Below are positions 54,693 through 64,000 of a stretch of DNA of 64,000 nucleotides, in pieces; position 1 is the stretch's first letter; each line of letters begins with the position of its first letter. This DNA comes from Brasilonema angustatum HA4187-MV1 (lineage in GTDB: Bacteria > Cyanobacteriota > Cyanobacteriia > Cyanobacteriales > Nostocaceae), in contig JAHHGV010000006.1 in NCBI GenBank assembly GCA_019359695.1, forward strand, positions 1 through 64,000, given 5' to 3'. The notes below the pieces were generated by a model. The model saw only the letters and a program-made list of their open reading frames with translations, was not told the DNA's origin and made no database searches. The translations under genes and the position numbers were made by a program.

Positions 54693-56093
54693 TTACTTAC
54701 GTCCAAGAAAACGGGTAGCAAAGTTTTGCGATCGCGTTGGTGAAAGCACCCTAGCTTTGAGAATAGCTGCCATTAAAAAGGCGTAAGACAAAACCCCAAC
54801 AATCACCAACAGCAAACCGTTAAAAATTCCCGTTGTATTCCACAAAGCATGTAATCCGGCTGCTGTCAGATAACCAACTGGCAATATTTGCCAACTTTTA
54901 GAGGGTTTGAGTACAGCCAAACCGAAAAAATAGCCAAAATACCCACTGTAGGCCATATGTCCGGCAACAGAACCGAGAATTCGTGGAATCAGCAGTTGCA
55001 AGCCCACAAGTTGACCACTTTCTAAGCCCGATTGTGCTGAGATATTTTGAGTAATAGTTGGCACATATTGTCCCAATGTTTCCAACAGGGTGAAGCCCAC
55101 AGCAGAAGCTGTTCCCAGTAGAATACCATCAAGAGGTTCGGCGATACCGATGCGTTCCCGCCACGGTGACGGGACTACCTTAGCAATCATAAACGCCATC
55201 AGTAAAGGTATTGCCTTGAGTAATTCCTCCATCAAGCCAGCGCCAAAAAACATTCGCACCAGCAACTCTGTTAAAGTAATGGACTCCTGTTCTGAGGGCA
55301 AACTACCAGGCAACAGACCGCGAAACACAAAGATAAACAAATCCAAAACGGGAGTCAGTAAAATCACTGCCGTCGTCAATGCCGATGAACACAGCACCCA
55401 CCAAGGCTTTGGTTTACCACACAACTGATAAATAAAGTAGTAAGCAGCAGAGGCTATATAAATTGCGACTATGACTTGATTGGCTTGTGGTTGACCGACC
55501 GTGGCAAACATAAGTACCACGAAGACAACTGTGAGAACTCCCGGTATCAGATAAGCTTTACTAGTTAAATCTTTGCCAGTAGAAATAATCGGAAACAGTT
55601 GAGTGAAGCTAAGCGCATCTGGTGTTTTTGAGGGAGGTCGATAATACGCCGAGGTTGGTGTTGGATAACTATTTGCTGGGGTAAGTGGTGTCGCTGCTGG
55701 TGGGGCGATCGCAGTGGCTTGTTCGTGGTTTTGTTCGTACTCAAAAACAAATTCTGGACCATCATGACCCAGAGTAATGCTATCTCCGTTCATCAATTGC
55801 TGACAACCCTGCAATCGTTGTCCATTTAAGTACGTACCATTGGCACTAGCCAAATCACAGATTAACCAACTAGATCGAGCATCTGGAGATGAAGCCAGAG
55901 GGCGAACAGCCGCATGGCGACGAGATACCATGCGATATGACATGGCATCTAACACAACTTGGCAGCTGGGATCACGTCCAATGACTACCTCTTGACTGGG
56001 AAGCAGCGAGTAGCGAGTTTCCGATCCAGCATAGGTTCCAACACCAGACACTTGCCGCAGGATTGCATTCTGTCTTGCATTTTTACCTGTCAT
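54693..56093 (-). CDS. FHA domain plus PrsW-type intramembrane metalloprotease
   Basis: A 466-residue protein fusing an N-terminal FHA domain to a PrsW protease. FHA residues are VVIGRDPSCQVVL, MVSRRHAAVRP and SANGTYLNG (about 33-95). After a Pro-rich linker, eight or so membrane helices follow. The protease motifs are GLMEELLKAIP (the paired Glu), GHMAYSGYFGYFFG and AAGLHALWN (metal-binding His). PrsW enzymes cleave membrane-bound regulators; the FHA would bind a phosphothreonine partner. It is convergent with the CHAT gene group. Confidence 0.92.
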   Translation of the reverse strand: MTGKNARQNAILRQVSGVGTYAGSETRYSLLPSQEVVIGRDPSCQVVLDAMSYRMVSRRHAAVRPLASSPDARSSWLICDLASANGTYLNGQRLQGCQQLMNGDSITLGHDGPEFVFEYEQNHEQATAIAPPAATPLTPANSYPTPTSAYYRPPSKTPDALSFTQLFPIISTGKDLTSKAYLIPGVLTVVFVVLMFATVGQPQANQVIVAIYIASAAYYFIYQLCGKPKPWWVLCSSALTTAVILLTPVLDLFIFVFRGLLPGSLPSEQESITLTELLVRMFFGAGLMEELLKAIPLLMAFMIAKVVPSPWRERIGIAEPLDGILLGTASAVGFTLLETLGQYVPTITQNISAQSGLESGQLVGLQLLIPRILGSVAGHMAYSGYFGYFFGLAVLKPSKSWQILPVGYLTAAGLHALWNTTGIFNGLLLVIVGVLSYAFLMAAILKARVLSPTRSQNFATRFLGRK

Positions 56094-56332
56094 CGAGTTA
56101 CAGGGTGTTTCTAAAGTATTTCTTCAAACAATTGGGCGGTAGGACTTAAGCCTGGCCACAACAGCAAAATTGCTAAATCCACTATAGCTTCAGTCACTGC
56201 TTATCAATGAGAAATTAAAAAAATCAAAATAAACATAGAGTTTTACACAATGTTGGTCAGTATTACCCTTGACAATTGACTATTATAAGTTTACAATATA
56301 ATATTTCATACCTAAATTGTTTGAAGTGCTAG

Positions 56333-56932
56333 CTAAACAGCAGCCATTTCCAGATGCTCAATCTTAGTACCCAGTATTTTAAGGAATTCTGCCAACCAAC
56401 GGGGATGAGCAGGCCATGCTGGTGCTGTGACTAAATTACCATCAACGACAATCTCATCAGCTGGAACATCCACATAGTTACCACCAGCACGCCACACCTC
56501 TGTGCTACAAGCAGGGTAAGCAGTGCAGTTTTTGCCTTGCAAAACATCAGCTGCAGCCAACAACTGCAAGCCGTGGCAAATAGCAGCAATGGGCTTGTTT
56601 GTTTGGGCAAAATGGCGGGTGATTTCTAGCACCTGCTTATTGAGGCGGATATATTCAGGTGCACGTCCTCCGGGAATAACCAACGCATCATAGTTTTCCG
56701 CTTTTACTTCTGCAAAGGAAGCATTAAGAATAAAATTGTGACCCGGTTTTTCACTGTAAGTTTGGTCACCTTCAAAATCGTGGACAGCAGTCCTAATTTT
56801 TTCTCCAGCTTTTTTGTCTGGACAAACTGCATGAACGGTATGTCCCACCATCTGCAAAGCTTGGAAGGGAACCATCACCTCGTAGTCTTCGACATAGTCT
56901 CCTACGAGCATCAAAATTTTTTTAGTACTCAT
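56333..56932 (-). CDS. DJ-1/PfpI family protein
   Basis: A 199-residue DJ-1/PfpI-fold protein. The nucleophile elbow is [16 protein letters not shown] (C119, H120) and the acidic partner is in [10 protein letters not shown] (E93). Members act as glyoxalase/deglycase-like enzymes, proteases or chaperones; which applies here cannot be told. The start is the ATG at 56932, after an A-rich leader. Confidence 0.9.
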   Translation of the reverse strand: MSTKKILMLVGDYVEDYEVMVPFQALQMVGHTVHAVCPDKKAGEKIRTAVHDFEGDQTYSEKPGHNFILNASFAEVKAENYDALVIPGGRAPEYIRLNKQVLEITRHFAQTNKPIAAICHGLQLLAAADVLQGKNCTAYPACSTEVWRAGGNYVDVPADEIVVDGNLVTAPAWPAHPRWLAEFLKILGTKIEHLEMAAV

Positions 56933-57131
56933 TTTCTTTTTTAGTTATTAATCATTAGTTAATTTTAATTTATGTTTGTTCGTGTTAGTGCCGCAAAATT
57001 ATAATTTTTCAATCCCAATATAGAATTTTTTTTAGCCTCCAGGCCGACTTAAACACTATAAGTTTAAAAATCGTAACATGATATCAAATTTTCTAAATTC
57101 TTCAGGTGCGTTACTAATGAATAATGACTCC

Positions 57132-57584
57132 TCAAAGTAAATGAAATTCCTTTAAAGCTTTAGGAAAGTTTTGATTTTCATGTCCTGGACGACTAAGTTT
57201 AATTAAGGCAAAACGTTGTAACGAGGTTAATTCTGCCCACTGTTGAGGAGAAAGCGTTACACCAAATTCTCTCGCTTTCTCCTGGAGGTTTGTTGGTACA
57301 CTTTTAGCATCTAACCATGCTGGATGTGGTTCGATTGGTAACTCAGCGGCTAGTGTGCCAATGCGTTCTAAAATCAGGTTCTGGAGATATTCCTTGTATG
57401 TTTGAATTTCAGATTCTGTAGAGCAAGGTAATTCAACCAAAGCTTCACGATCAGCTTTCGTCAAATGACTCCAATCAGATAACTTTAACTTGATGCCAGA
57501 AATATCAAGTTTTTGGCGCACCTGCATAGGAATACAACGCAGGGAATCAACAAAATCTGCTTCAAACTCAAAAAACTCTGACAT
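57132..57584 (-). CDS. narM: Nitrate reductase associated protein
   Basis: NarM is needed for active NarB nitrate reductase in cyanobacteria; its mechanism is unclear. The 150-residue protein shows FFEFEADFVDSLRCIPMQVR, then LKLSDWSHLTKADREALVEL and LSPQQWAELTSLQRFALIKL, the family signature. Unusually it lies downstream of a PsiE-like gene, 19 bases away, with narB about 1.2 kb further upstream on the same strand. Confidence 0.9.
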   Translation of the reverse strand: MSEFFEFEADFVDSLRCIPMQVRQKLDISGIKLKLSDWSHLTKADREALVELPCSTESEIQTYKEYLQNLILERIGTLAAELPIEPHPAWLDAKSVPTNLQEKAREFGVTLSPQQWAELTSLQRFALIKLSRPGHENQNFPKALKEFHLL

Positions 57585-57603
57585 AATAATATTTCACTCT
57601 ACT

Positions 57604-58059
57604 TTAAACATTTTGTTTGTTACTAAATCGAATAATTAAATAACTGATTGATAAAGCAAGAATAGCAATACCTAAACCGATGATGTCAATTCCTGTTACT
57701 TTTCTTAAGTCAAGAATAATTATTTTACGAGCAACAGCAATTAATGAAGTAACAATAACTAATTCAATTTGCAAAACGTGTTTCTTTAGATACCCCGTGA
57801 TATTTTCTAATATTTCTAAAGCAATTAAGATATTGAGGAATAAACTAAAAATTTCAAATAAAACTGCGTTAAACTCACCATGAGGAGTATAAAATAACTC
57901 TTTAAAAAGAAAAAATCCCAGGTCAACAATTGCTGCCACAATCACTATCACCATAAAAAGAGATAGCAACTTGGATACTAGCACTTCTATGTTTTCAATG
58001 AAGTGCATAAACTTATCATCTTTGGTGTTTTCTGCAATTCGCTTGAATAGCTTTCGCAT
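57604..58059 (-). CDS. PsiE family (phosphate-starvation-inducible) membrane protein
   Basis: From the ATG at 58059, preceded by GGGGGG, this encodes 151 residues with four membrane helices (LLSLFMVIVIVAAIVDLGFF, LFLNILIALEIL, VTSLIAVARKIII, GLGIAILALSISYLIIRFS), the PsiE arrangement. PsiE proteins are induced by phosphate starvation in enterobacteria, but their function is unknown. A longer frame to 58227 lacks conservation. It overlaps no neighbour and probably shares its transcript with narM. Confidence 0.8.
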   Translation of the reverse strand: MRKLFKRIAENTKDDKFMHFIENIEVLVSKLLSLFMVIVIVAAIVDLGFFLFKELFYTPHGEFNAVLFEIFSLFLNILIALEILENITGYLKKHVLQIELVIVTSLIAVARKIIILDLRKVTGIDIIGLGIAILALSISYLIIRFSNKQNV

Positions 58060-58805
58060 CTGCTGCACCCCCCTATGAAGTAAAAAGTTAACAGCAAAAA
58101 GAAAAAAGAAAAACCACCAAGATAAATTTCTAGGATGGGAAAAGGATATTTTGTCGATTTGTCCTTTGTGTTGAAATGGCACTTTTTTCTTTTGCATAGC
58201 TAAAGCTAAGAAACCATCAATAAACAATAGTCAAGAATTTTAAACACTATTAACTATTGACGAATTGTTTTTATAGCTAAACATACTGTGGTGTATGTCT
58301 AGCAGCTTAACATTCTTAGGGTGACAGTTGATAACGATTCTTTCAATGCATAATATAGTATTGATTAACTGATATCTTGTACCTATACGTGTAAACCATG
58401 CTTTACTAAAAAAAGCACAAAAAAAGATACATTTTATTATGCGGATATTTCTGGGAAATCATGTATTTACGGCTTAATACTTAGTGCTTAAAGAACATTC
58501 AATTGTTCAGATGTAAAATGTGAGCGTCCGACTGACCAAGCCTAAGCGCCCTTTGAGAGCGGCTCCCCTACACCCTTCACGCCCGAAGGGCGAACGCCAG
58601 TCGCCTCTGTCGGGAAACTTTCCTGCAGCCGGTTGTCGTCACCAGAACAAGCGTGTTCGCCTAGCGTCTCCGCTACTGAGAGGAAAACAAGGACTATGCC
58701 CTACGGGCAGACTAGCCCCTTTACATTTCTTAACATAGTTCGGTTTATTTCCACCTATCTACTTACTTTTGAATTTTGACTTGATACTTTTGACTTGTTT
58801 TGCCC
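58060..58805. other. Repeat-rich region between narB and the PsiE-like gene
   Basis: No supported gene. The stretch 58525-58735 is a mosaic of GC-rich repeats (GCGAACGCCAGTCGCCTCT, TGCCCTACGGGCAGACTAG, with a GCCCGAAGGGC palindrome). The left part is AT-rich and should hold the promoter of psiE-narM. Confidence 0.55.
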
Positions 58806-58831
58806 TTACACCCCTACACCCTTACACCCCT
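58803..58831. repeat. TACACCC-type tandem repeat forming the narB 3' end
   Basis: CCCTTACACCCCTACACCC and further units. The last codons of narB, including its stop, lie within this array. Confidence 0.85.
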
Positions 58832-61040
58832 GTATTTGTTGAAAGTTACGCAATTCGATATGAACATTAATCGGCAGTAGCTGTACCGCACAAGCTTTTA
58901 ATTCTGGTTGGAGTGAGTCGGGGCAAGACTCAGGGTGGGTGAGAGCGTTAGCTTCAGCATTATCTGCCCAAAGCGCACCCCAATGCATAGGGACAAACAC
59001 TGTACCAGGTGCGATCGCCTTTGTGACTTTTGCTGGAAACCTGGCTTTTCCGCGACGCGATCGCACCTCCACCCACTGGTTATCTGTAATCCCCAATTTT
59101 GCAGCATCACGGGGATGAATCTCAACAAACGGTTCGGGATGCATTTGGCGAATCTTTTCAATCCGGCCAGTGCGGGTTTGGGTATGCCAATGACCATAAA
59201 GTCGCCCAGTTGTCAAGACAAAAGGATAATTCGGATCTGGTGGTTCTGCCAAGCCTCGCGAGTGATATGCCCCAAAGCGAGCACGTCCATCAGGGGTGTG
59301 AAAGCGGAGGTCGGTGTAGAGGCGTTTGGAGTCAGGAGGATGAGGAGGTAAAACTTCTGCCTCATCTGCCTCATCCTCCCTACCCCTTTTTTCCGGGTGG
59401 GGCCATTGTATTGGACTTTTTTGCAATTGATCATGACTAATACCCGTCATATCGCAAGGGCGATCGCCAGTCAGTTTGACAAACTCAGCGTAAACTTCAG
59501 CAGAGTTAGCAAAGGCGAACTCTTTGTGGTAACCCAACCTACGACCAACTTCCGCGAAAATTTCCCAATCTGCTTTTGCTTGACCAGGCGGTTGTCGGAA
59601 TGCTGGACATAGCGTGACCATGCGTTCGGAATTGGTCATCACGCCAGTTTTCTCACTCCACTGTGCAGCTGGGAGCAAGACGTGAGCGTAAGCAGCGGTT
59701 TCTGTTGGATAGTAAGCGTCTTGGTAGATAGTAAAGGGCGATCGCAACAAAGCCTTCTTAGTCCGTTCCAAATCCGGCATACTCACAGCAGGATTAGTAG
59801 CAGCAACCCACAGTAACCCCACACTGCCATTTTCCAGCCCAGTAATCATATCCCAAGCCGTCATACCGGGATTTGGAGAAATCTGTCCTGGCTTGAGTCC
59901 CCAAAACTCCTCAACTTCTGCCCGGTGCTGAGCATTTTTCACCGTTCGATAACCAGGTAACAAATGGGATAAACCTCCTGCTTCTCGCCCTCCCATCGCG
60001 TTTGGCTGACCTGTGAGCGAGAAAGGTCCTGCTCCGGGCTTGCCTATTTGTCCAGTCATCAGGTGCAGGTTAATAATAGTTCTGACCTTAGCAGTCCCTT
60101 CCGAGGATTGATTCACACCCATCGACCACAGGGACAACACCCGATTAGATTGACCCCAGTAGCGTGCGGCTGTTTCTAAATCTTCAACACTGATTCCACA
60201 TTGACGAGCCACCACATCTGGAGAATAGTGGCGAATCACCTCAGCATATGCGGGAAAGTTGCTGGTGCAGTCGTCAATAAACCCGGTATCTATGTAGTTC
60301 CAGCGCATCAACAAGTGAGCGATACCATTTAACAAGTCGATATCTGTACCAGGACGAATAGCTAAATGTAAATCGGCAGCTTCTGCAGTTGGTGTGCGAC
60401 GGGGATCAACCACAATCACTTTCACTTTGCGGTTCTTTTTGTGGTACTTCTCAAGTCTGTTGAAAATAATTGGGTGACATTCAGCCGTATTTGTCCCAAT
60501 TAAAAACGCACAATCTGTTAACTCCAAATCTTCATAACAACACGGCGGACCATCCGAGCCAAAGCTTTGTATGTATCCAGCCACAGCACTGGACATACAT
60601 AAGCGCGAGTTAGCATCAAAATTATTAGTACCCAGATACCCTTTTAAGAGTCTCTGAGCCATGTAGTAGTCTTCAGTTTGAAACTGACCAGAACCATACA
60701 TACATATAGCTTCTAGTCCAGTGGTGAGGCGCAGTGTTTGAATGCGATTAACGATAATATCAAAAGCTTCATCCCAACTGACACGCCGAAACTCCCCATC
60801 CAACGAGTCTCGTACCATTGGGTAGTGCAATCTGTTTTTATCTAAAGACTCAGCGATCGTAGCACCTTTAACACAAACCATACCCTGACTAGATGGGTGC
60901 GCCTTGTCGCCTCGCACCCGCCAAATCGGATTTCCGTGACTATCTCGATGAGTTGCTTTGCCTAATTGTGCTGGCGGAGAAACTTCCAGTCCACAGCCAA
61001 CACCACAGTATGGACACAGAGTTTTAGTAGATTCGGTCAT
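58806..61040 (-). CDS. narB: Ferredoxin-dependent assimilatory nitrate reductase
   Basis: NarB reduces nitrate to nitrite with electrons from ferredoxin, using a [4Fe-4S] cluster and a Mo-bis-MGD cofactor. The cluster cysteines are in [12 protein letters not shown] and GMVCVKG at the N-terminus. Molybdopterin-binding segments follow ([48 protein letters not shown]). At 744 residues it is the normal size. The last eight codons (QGCKGVGV) are read from a TACACCC-type tandem repeat at 58803-58831, so the C-terminus appears altered by repeat insertion. nrtP lies upstream on the same strand. Confidence 0.95.
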   Translation of the reverse strand: MTESTKTLCPYCGVGCGLEVSPPAQLGKATHRDSHGNPIWRVRGDKAHPSSQGMVCVKGATIAESLDKNRLHYPMVRDSLDGEFRRVSWDEAFDIIVNRIQTLRLTTGLEAICMYGSGQFQTEDYYMAQRLLKGYLGTNNFDANSRLCMSSAVAGYIQSFGSDGPPCCYEDLELTDCAFLIGTNTAECHPIIFNRLEKYHKKNRKVKVIVVDPRRTPTAEAADLHLAIRPGTDIDLLNGIAHLLMRWNYIDTGFIDDCTSNFPAYAEVIRHYSPDVVARQCGISVEDLETAARYWGQSNRVLSLWSMGVNQSSEGTAKVRTIINLHLMTGQIGKPGAGPFSLTGQPNAMGGREAGGLSHLLPGYRTVKNAQHRAEVEEFWGLKPGQISPNPGMTAWDMITGLENGSVGLLWVAATNPAVSMPDLERTKKALLRSPFTIYQDAYYPTETAAYAHVLLPAAQWSEKTGVMTNSERMVTLCPAFRQPPGQAKADWEIFAEVGRRLGYHKEFAFANSAEVYAEFVKLTGDRPCDMTGISHDQLQKSPIQWPHPEKRGREDEADEAEVLPPHPPDSKRLYTDLRFHTPDGRARFGAYHSRGLAEPPDPNYPFVLTTGRLYGHWHTQTRTGRIEKIRQMHPEPFVEIHPRDAAKLGITDNQWVEVRSRRGKARFPAKVTKAIAPGTVFVPMHWGALWADNAEANALTHPESCPDSLQPELKACAVQLLPINVHIELRNFQQIQGCKGVGV

Positions 61041-61484
61041 GGCAATTGCACCATGTTCATAAATTGTTTAAATGTTTAGTTTGTCAAAGATAAATTCCAG
61101 CAAATTACTGTGTTTTCATTTTTTCTTCAGTTGATAGGACTGACAAAATTCTCCGAATACCGATTGATAAAACCTGAGATGAGAGTGACTAATATTTCCT
61201 GAATATAGTTGATTCTTTTGGCAATTATCGCAAAAGTATTTCTACTTAATTAAATCGAAATTGAATTCTAAAAAATGTTATGTCCGATACAAAAAACATG
61301 ATAAGCTGATTTTTTAGATAGACTTTTATTCTGCAAACTATGTCAATTCTTAAATTGATTCAAACAGTCATTTTTTTGGGAAAAACATAGATAAACACAA
61401 ACAATTTATCTGCGTTTATCTGCGTTTATCTGGGGTTATAAATACTCTGAAGCCAGATTTTTAGAAGAGATCAATTATTTCATC
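61041..61484. other. Intergenic region between nrtP and narB
   Basis: About 440 AT-rich bases with no gene. ATCTGCGTTT is repeated near 61410-61430. The gap is long for an operon, so narB may have its own promoter, but no NtcA box is recognised. Confidence 0.5.
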
Positions 61485-62996
61485 TTATTTCTCCGCCATC
61501 AGACCAGAATTGTGATTCGCTACAGTTCCCATTTCTGGTGCTTCACCTTCATAAACAGCAGCAAAAGAACCCTTTGGTTCCTTCAGAAAGAAAGCACACA
61601 TAAAAGCGCAGATCAGAGCAGCTATACCCATTGTGGTAAACAGCGTTGGTGCATCAGTTAAGCTGAAAATCGTCAGATAAACCACGCCTCCAAAATTACC
61701 GTAAGCGCCCACATTACCTGCAATTTGTCCTGTAGCTTCCTTTTTAATCAAAGGTACAATTCCATAGGTAGCACCGCAGCCAGCTTGAGCGAAAAAAGCG
61801 GCAAACATCGTCACTGCAATTGCAACTGGAAGCGCCCAACTGCTGCTAATATAATGTGCCATCAAATAAGCAACACCAATGCCAGCAGCGATAATTGTCA
61901 TCGTCCATTTACGAGAGCTAAACTTATCAGAAATTAAACCTCCACTGGGACGAGAAACTAAGTTTAAAAAGGGATAAGTAGCGGCAATCATCCCAGCTAC
62001 CACATGTTCTAAACCAAAAGTTTTTTCAAAAAACGCAGGTAGCATGGAAACAGCAGCAAGTTCCGAACCAAAGCTAATCACGTAAGCGAATTCGAGTAAA
62101 GCGACTTGACTAAATTGATAGCGTTGAGAGGGAGCGTATGTTTTCTTGCCTGTAAGAAGTTCTTTGTTAACTTGCCAAGCTTTATAGGTTTGGTAAGCAA
62201 ATAATCCTGCCAACAGTAGCCAAACCAAATACATTTGGCTCAGATTCAAAAAGTGAATGTTCTTTTGTTCCAGACGCCAAGCCAATAAACCCAAGGCGAA
62301 AATCAAACCGAAATTTGAGACAATCATTGCCCAGAAGCTTTTAACACTGGTTACTTCCAGAGCACCATTTTTCTTGGGTTTTTTATAAGCTTTGCCGGGA
62401 GGCGTGTCTTGGACACTGTTGTAATAAATCACGCCATAGATAGCGGCGATGATACCAGTGAGGGCGATCGCAAACCGCCAATTAGAAGCGCCACCACTCA
62501 TAAAGCTTGCAGCAACCGCAATTGTCGGTAGCGCAAACTCTGCCCCAAAAGCCCCAAAGTTACCCCAACCGCCATAAATCCCTTGGGCAATTCCAATCTC
62601 CTTTGGTGGGAACCATTCCGCCACCATCCGGATACCCACGACAAACCCAGCGCCAACAATTCCCATCAGCAGGCGACTGATGACAAGATGGTTAAAATTC
62701 TGCGATAGCGCCGTTGCAAAACAAGGAACAGCGGCAAACATCAGCAGCATTGAGTAAGTAATTCTCGGACCAAAACGGTCTAGAAGCATCCCAATGATGA
62801 TTCGTGCGGGGATTGTTAGGGCAAGGTTGCAGATGCCCAAAGTTTTAATTTGCTCTGGTGCTAGAGATAACTGCTTGCCAATAGTTGTCGCAAAAGGAGC
62901 AAAGTTAAACCAACAAACAAAAGTCAGAAAAAAGGCAAACCAAGTCTGGTGCAGAATGCGGTAGCGACCGTTGAATGAGAACAATCCTTTGAGCAT
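61485..62996 (-). CDS. nrtP: Nitrate/nitrite permease of the major facilitator superfamily
   Basis: NrtP takes up nitrate and nitrite across the cytoplasmic membrane. The 503-residue protein has 12 membrane helices and the MFS nitrate transporter signatures: WFNFAPFATTIGKQLSLAPE (N-terminal), RIIIGMLLDRFGPR, GFVVGIRMVAEWFPPKEIGI and AGCGATYGIVPLI. A large cytoplasmic loop occurs between helices 6 and 7. This permease type is used by marine and some freshwater cyanobacteria in place of the NrtABCD ABC transporter. It lies between nirA and narB. Confidence 0.95.
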   Translation of the reverse strand: MLKGLFSFNGRYRILHQTWFAFFLTFVCWFNFAPFATTIGKQLSLAPEQIKTLGICNLALTIPARIIIGMLLDRFGPRITYSMLLMFAAVPCFATALSQNFNHLVISRLLMGIVGAGFVVGIRMVAEWFPPKEIGIAQGIYGGWGNFGAFGAEFALPTIAVAASFMSGGASNWRFAIALTGIIAAIYGVIYYNSVQDTPPGKAYKKPKKNGALEVTSVKSFWAMIVSNFGLIFALGLLAWRLEQKNIHFLNLSQMYLVWLLLAGLFAYQTYKAWQVNKELLTGKKTYAPSQRYQFSQVALLEFAYVISFGSELAAVSMLPAFFEKTFGLEHVVAGMIAATYPFLNLVSRPSGGLISDKFSSRKWTMTIIAAGIGVAYLMAHYISSSWALPVAIAVTMFAAFFAQAGCGATYGIVPLIKKEATGQIAGNVGAYGNFGGVVYLTIFSLTDAPTLFTTMGIAALICAFMCAFFLKEPKGSFAAVYEGEAPEMGTVANHNSGLMAEK

Positions 62997-63140
62997 TGGG
63001 TTTTATTGAATAGAAGATCAGAAAAATTGCATCGACAAATCTGGGCACAATCGTGCGATCGCCCTGAAAAACATTAGACTTCGTGGCAGTTATAGGGAAC
63101 AGGGAACTCTTGACAGAACCTCGTAAAATCTCACTCTTTT

Positions 63141-63176
63141 CCCCTACACCCTTACACCCTTACACCCCTACACCCA
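63141..63176. repeat. TACACCC-type short tandem repeat
   Basis: CCCCTACACCCTTACACCC and more units, just downstream of nirA. The same family as at 11417, 23957 and 58803. Confidence 0.85.
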
Positions 63177-63199
63177 GTGTTTCTTAATCAGGCGTAGCT

Positions 63200-64000
63200 T
63201 TAAACTGTGGCTGGTTCTCGTAAGCGTGCGCCAAAATTTGAAATCAGGAGTTCTTGCAAGACTGGTAGCAAGTCTTCACAAGGGATACCTTTGGTGACAC
63301 AGGTTCCTAGTTGTGCCTCCTTGCCAACTTTCCCACCCATGTAAATATCAACCCCTTCCAGAGTTTTACCATTTTTGCGAACTTTAGTTCCCATCAAGCC
63401 GATATCTGCCACTTGGGGCTGTCCGCAAGAGTTTGGGCATCCTGTCCAGTGAATTCGTACAGGACGAGTTAGTTCTACCTCTGCTTCCAACGCCTTTACG
63501 GTTTCTAAAGCGCGGTTTTTGGTTTCAATGAGGGCAAAGTTGCAAAATTGTGCGCCTGTACAAGAAACGAGCGATCGCGTCAACAAAGTGGGGTTAATAC
63601 TAAACTTGTTAAGTACAGGTTCTGTTAATAAACTTTCCAGCAATGAATCAGCAATATTGGGGATAATCAAGTTTTGTTCAACGGTGAGACGGATTTCGCC
63701 GCTGCCGTAAACTTCTGCCAGACGTGCGATTTCAAACATATCCTCGGCAAACAACCGACCAACCGGAATGTGTAACCCTACGTAGTTCAATCCTGGTTGT
63801 TTTTGTTTATATACCCCAACGTGGTCGCGTTTTTCCCAATCAATTTCATCCCGTGCTGCTGCGCTGATCAACGACTTACCAAACCGTTTTTCAACTTCTG
63901 CGCGGAATTTTTCCAAACCCCATTCGTCAATTAACCACATCAAACGGGCTTTTTGCCGATTTGCGCGTAAACCGTGATCACGAAAAACTTCCAAAACGGC
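63200..64000 (-). CDS. nirA: Ferredoxin-nitrite reductase, C-terminal part
   Basis: NirA reduces nitrite to ammonium with six electrons from ferredoxin, using siroheme and a [4Fe-4S] cluster. The cluster/siroheme cysteines are in SCTGAQFCNFALIETK and HWTGCPNSCGQPQ. The frame is open to the end of the window, so roughly half of the protein is missing here (full length about 510-540 residues). It leads the nirA-nrtP-narB group on the minus strand, which is typically under NtcA control, but its promoter is outside the window. Confidence 0.95.
   Translation of the reverse strand, partial: AVLEVFRDHGLRANRQKARLMWLIDEWGLEKFRAEVEKRFGKSLISAAARDEIDWEKRDHVGVYKQKQPGLNYVGLHIPVGRLFAEDMFEIARLAEVYGSGEIRLTVEQNLIIPNIADSLLESLLTEPVLNKFSINPTLLTRSLVSCTGAQFCNFALIETKNRALETVKALEAEVELTRPVRIHWTGCPNSCGQPQVADIGLMGTKVRKNGKTLEGVDIYMGGKVGKEAQLGTCVTKGIPCEDLLPVLQELLISNFGARLREPATV

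Overview
The window looks like chromosomal DNA of a filamentous, probably heterocyst-forming cyanobacterium (order Nostocales). The octamer GCGATCGC (HIP1) is scattered through genes and gaps. The gene content is cyanobacterial: gun4, ndhM, the nirA-nrtP-narB-narM nitrate assimilation genes, cyanobacterial Ser/Thr kinases and PP2C phosphatases, and a CtpB-like S41 protease. Intergenic DNA is crowded with short tandem repeats and palindromic repeats typical of this order. The genus cannot be fixed from the sequence alone. No rRNA, tRNA or CRISPR array was seen.

Layout. (1) 1-8.2 kb is a defence island: a type I restriction-modification system (hsdM lacking its usual N-terminal part, hsdS, hsdR) with an orphan antitoxin and a Rpn/DUF4351 PD-(D/E)XK nuclease between hsdS and hsdR, then a Uma2-type nuclease. 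(2) 8.4-14.5 kb holds exported small proteins, a TonB-like protein with a long proline-rich repeat, and two tandem Ser/Thr kinases, the second with a hexanucleotide-repeat-coded Ala/Val segment. (3) 14.7-16.4 kb is a TnpB-only IS200/IS605-type element. (4) 16.5-25.4 kb has an RTX protein, rsgA, a DUF72 protein, a metallophosphoesterase, a hexapeptide acyltransferase and mtnA. (5) 25.6-36.8 kb mixes housekeeping genes (gun4, icd, recJ, a RecB-like nuclease, a GNAT) with two decayed genes (an ABC ATPase and a Rpn protein), both invaded by palindromic repeats. (6) 37-45 kb carries a CtpB-like protease, two surface-glycan modules and a REC-LuxR regulator. (7) 46-48.6 kb has a leuD-like gene, ndhM and two small unknown genes. 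(8) 49.4-56.1 kb is a signalling cluster: zinc-ribbon/PP2C phosphatase, CHAT-FHA caspase-like protein, an unknown 215-residue protein and, convergently, an FHA-PrsW intramembrane protease. (9) 56.3-64 kb has a DJ-1/PfpI protein and, on the minus strand, nirA (cut by the window end), nrtP, narB, a PsiE-like gene and narM.

How the genes work together. Nitrate enters through NrtP, is reduced to nitrite by NarB (with NarM) and to ammonium by NirA. Icd supplies the 2-oxoglutarate skeleton for ammonium assimilation. HsdRMS forms one restriction-modification complex if the truncated HsdM is still made. The phosphatase, FHA and kinase genes suggest phosphothreonine signalling coupled to proteolysis.

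The most unusual features are: repeat sequences read in-frame inside proteins (recJ several times, tnpB, probably the end of narB); three right-end hairpins with the same architecture but compensating stem changes; a 36-bp repeat whose two copies differ only by inversion of the central hairpin loop; and the PP2C / CHAT-FHA / FHA-PrsW neighbourhood.
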